From an uncultured Collinsella sp. (GTDB taxonomy: Bacteria > Actinomycetota > Coriobacteriia > Coriobacteriales > Coriobacteriaceae), in assembly GCA_900542235.1 (NCBI GenBank), contig UQNB01000086.1:1-7780 (forward strand): DNA of 7,780 nt. The letters are read 5' to 3'. Position 1 is the first letter of the stretch. Each line of letters opens with the position of its first letter. The notes beneath the pieces were generated by a model. The model was given only the letters and a program-made list of their open reading frames with translations, searched no databases and was not told the origin of the DNA. Below, piece by piece: positions 5,780 to 7,780 of this stretch. The position numbers and the translations under genes are program-made.

Positions 5780-7747
5780 ATGGAACAGAGGGTCCTCGGG
5801 GGAAGATACCTCCTCAAGGATAAGGTGGGGACAGGCGGTATGGCGACCGTCTACCGTGCGCAGGACCAGGTCCTCGACCGCACGGTAGCCGTCAAGATCA
5901 TGCTGCCGCAGTATGCTGGCGACGCAACCTTCGCCGCACGCTTTAAGCAGGAGGCCCAGGCAGCAGCCGGTCTCTCCTCCCCCTATATCGTGGGCGTCTA
6001 CGATTGGGGCAAGGACGGCGACACCTATTACATCGTCATGGAGTACCTGCGCGGCACCGACCTTAAGAGCGGCATCAAGAGCCACGGCGCCCTCGACCCC
6101 AAGAAGGTCGCCCAGATCGGCTCGCAGATCAGCTCCGCGCTTTCGGTCGCCCACAAGCACGAGATCATCCACCGCGACATCAAGCCGCAGAACATCATGG
6201 TGCTGCCCGACGGCAACATCAAGGTGATGGACTTTGGCATCGCGCGCGCCAAGAACAGCCACCTCACGCAAGACAACAACGTGCTGGGAACCGCCCACTA
6301 CGTCAGTCCCGAGCAGACCCGTGGTCAGGACCTCGGCCCCACCTCGGATATCTACTCGCTGGGCGTCGTGATGTACGAGTGCGCCACCGGCCGCGTGCCC
6401 TTTGACGGTGATGACGCCATCTCGGTCGCACTCAAGCAGGTCAACGAGCTGCCTATTCCGCCGAGCCAGATCAACTCCGGTGTCGACGCCGACCTTGAGC
6501 GCATCATCCTCAAGTGCATGGAGAAGGACCCGGCAAACCGCTTCCAGACCGCCGACGAGCTGCGTCAGGTGCTCAACAGCTACCTGTCGGGCCGTGCCGT
6601 CAACATCTCGGAGCCCACGCGCATCATCGGTGCACCCGGTGAGCTGGGCGCCACCAAGACTCGCGAGCTTTCCGATCAGACGCGCGCCATGGTACGTCCC
6701 GTCTCGGGCGTGAGCGGCCAGAATACCGCTCGTAGCTCGGTTTCGGGCTCCACCGGCTCCTACGAGGTCGAAAAGCCCAAATCCAACAAGAACAAGATCA
6801 TCGCCGCCGTGGTGGCAGCCGTTGCCGTCATCGGTATCGTGGTGGCCTTTGCCACAGGACTCTTTGGCGGCGAGCAGGTCACCGTGCCCGATGTGCTGGG
6901 CAAGGACCAGCAGACTGCCGTCGAGCAGATCAAGGAAGCCGGCCTCGAGGTCGGCACCATCGACCAAAGCTACAACGACGATATCGACGAGGGCAAGGTC
7001 GCCGAGCAGACGCCCAACGGCAAAACCAAGAAGGCCAAGGGCACCAAGGTGAACCTGGTAATCTCCAAGGGCCCCAAGCCCTCCGAGAAGGTTGAGGTTC
7101 CCCGGCTTGTCGGCCTGACCAAGGACCAGGCAGAAGCCGCGCTGGCAAGCGTTGGCCTGAAGGGCAACGCCTCCGAGGAGGCCAACGAGGCCGATGAGGG
7201 CCAGGTCTTTGAGCAGGGCACCGAACCCGGTAAGGAAGTCGAGAAGGGCACGACCATCTCGTACAAGGTCTCCAGCGGTCCTGACACCACCTCCGTCCCC
7301 GATCTGACCGACATGACCGAGGCCCAGGCGCGCAACGCCCTCGATATGGCAGGCTTTGGCGTCGACGTGAGCTACCAGGAGAACGATTCGGTTACCGAGG
7401 GCACCGTGATTAGCTGGAACCCCAGCGGCAAGCAGAAGCCTGGCGCCACGATTACCGTCGTCATTGCCAAGAAGTCCGGCAAAGCCAGCGTTCCGGGCAA
7501 CCTGTACGGCAAGAGCATCTCCGCCGCCGTTACCGCGCTCAACAACGCCGGTTTCTATAACATTGGCTTCTGTGACCAGAACGGCAATCCCGTGAGCGGT
7601 AACGAGGATGCCACCGTTACGGGCGTCTCCCCCACCGGCAAGCAGTCCACCGACAGCACGATTACGCTGACGGTTTCGATTTCTGGCTCGGGTTCGGGCT
7701 CTGGCTCGGGCACGAGCACGGGCGACGATTCCGGTACGACCAACTAG
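5780..7747 (+). CDS. pknB: PknB-like membrane Ser/Thr protein kinase with four PASTA repeats
   Basis: A 655-residue transmembrane kinase that couples cell-wall state to phosphorylation of growth and division proteins. The cytoplasmic kinase domain (about 10-270) is complete: Gly-Thr-Gly-Gly-Met-Ala P-loop (17-22), Lys39 in Val-Ala-Val-Lys, Glu58, His-Arg-Asp133-Ile-Lys-Pro-Gln-Asn138, Asp151-Phe-Gly, activation loop with Thr163 and Gly-Thr171-Ala-His-Tyr, then Ser-Pro-Glu. A Ser/Thr-rich juxtamembrane segment (about 271-337) contains several Thr-Arg pairs. One membrane helix (about 339-362) is followed by PASTA repeats at about 366-432, 436-501, 503-565 and 569-635, most opening with Val-Pro, and a Gly-Ser tail. 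Four PASTA repeats match mycobacterial PknB; Firmicute homologues often have three. The PASTA repeats bind muropeptides or lipid II in known members. pknA is absent from its usual place, so this is the only kinase in view. The gene starts 132 nt after the SEDS-PBP stop. Confidence 0.97.
   Translation: MEQRVLGGRYLLKDKVGTGGMATVYRAQDQVLDRTVAVKIMLPQYAGDATFAARFKQEAQAAAGLSSPYIVGVYDWGKDGDTYYIVMEYLRGTDLKSGIKSHGALDPKKVAQIGSQISSALSVAHKHEIIHRDIKPQNIMVLPDGNIKVMDFGIARAKNSHLTQDNNVLGTAHYVSPEQTRGQDLGPTSDIYSLGVVMYECATGRVPFDGDDAISVALKQVNELPIPPSQINSGVDADLERIILKCMEKDPANRFQTADELRQVLNSYLSGRAVNISEPTRIIGAPGELGATKTRELSDQTRAMVRPVSGVSGQNTARSSVSGSTGSYEVEKPKSNKNKIIAAVVAAVAVIGIVVAFATGLFGGEQVTVPDVLGKDQQTAVEQIKEAGLEVGTIDQSYNDDIDEGKVAEQTPNGKTKKAKGTKVNLVISKGPKPSEKVEVPRLVGLTKDQAEAALASVGLKGNASEEANEADEGQVFEQGTEPGKEVEKGTTISYKVSSGPDTTSVPDLTDMTEAQARNALDMAGFGVDVSYQENDSVTEGTVISWNPSGKQKPGATITVVIAKKSGKASVPGNLYGKSISAAVTALNNAGFYNIGFCDQNGNPVSGNEDATVTGVSPTGKQSTDSTITLTVSISGSGSGSGSGTSTGDDSGTTN
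7682..7711 (+). repeat. Short Ser-Gly coding repeat at the C-terminus of pknB
   Basis: Alternating TCN and GGY codons give a hexanucleotide repeat of about five imperfect units encoding Ser-Gly pairs after the last PASTA repeat. Synonymous differences (TCG/TCT, GGC/GGT) interrupt it. It makes a flexible extracellular tail of no evident catalytic role, and copy number could vary by slippage. Confidence 0.6.
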
Positions 7748-7780
7748 TCGCCGCCCCACCGCCCATTACGGCTCCCGCCG

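Noticed and set aside
7721..7752. GGCGAC/GTCGCC hairpin at the end of pknB as a terminator
   Set aside because: Only 6 bp with a 20-nt loop and no following T run; not distinguishable from chance.
5768..7759. 663-codon open frame on the - strand covering pknB
   Set aside because: It mirrors pknB codons with G/C third positions, has low-complexity Arg/Ala/Gly/Leu-rich translation and no recognisable domain; it is a shadow of the real gene.

Overview
This window carries a single + strand gene cluster of the conserved actinobacterial Ser/Thr kinase, FHA and cell-wall type. The DNA is G+C rich, with third codon positions mostly G or C. The gene order matches the well-known Mycobacterium locus fhaA-fhaB-pstP-rodA-pbpA-pknA-pknB, with two changes: rodA and pbpA are joined into one gene, and no pknA is present. 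The host is therefore an actinobacterium. The compact fused layout suggests the Coriobacteriia (Collinsella/Olsenella-like gut bacteria), but that assignment is an inference from layout and composition, not a database result.

Layout: 1-488 is the 3' part of an FhaA-like FHA protein, cut by the window edge. 495-911 is a small membrane-anchored FHA protein (FhaB-like). 908-2760 is a PstP-like PP2C phosphatase with a very long disordered N-terminus, interrupted by an apparent one-base frameshift near a C5 run at 1762-1766. 2777-5647 is one gene encoding an N-terminal SEDS glycosyltransferase (RodA/FtsW type) followed by a class B penicillin-binding protein. 5648-5779 is a short spacer with a G+C-rich hairpin and a tiny ORF coupled to the preceding stop codon. 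5780-7747 is pknB, a membrane Ser/Thr kinase with four extracellular PASTA repeats. The last 33 bases hold no recognisable feature. No tRNA, rRNA, CRISPR array, insertion sequence or phage gene is visible.

How the genes fit together: from knowledge of the families, PknB senses peptidoglycan or lipid II fragments through its PASTA repeats and phosphorylates threonines on cytoplasmic targets. The FHA proteins bind those phosphothreonines, and PstP removes the phosphates. The SEDS-PBP protein supplies both glycan polymerisation and peptide cross-linking for elongation or division. Tight spacing (6 nt, 4-nt overlap, 16 nt) indicates one transcript through the first four genes; pknB follows after about 130 nt.

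Nothing here looks like an entirely new system. The points worth a second look are the one-polypeptide polymerase/transpeptidase, the frameshift in the only phosphatase gene in view, the roughly 210-residue acidic/Ala-Pro extension on that phosphatase, and the Asp at an activation-loop position that is a phosphorylated Thr in M. tuberculosis PknB.
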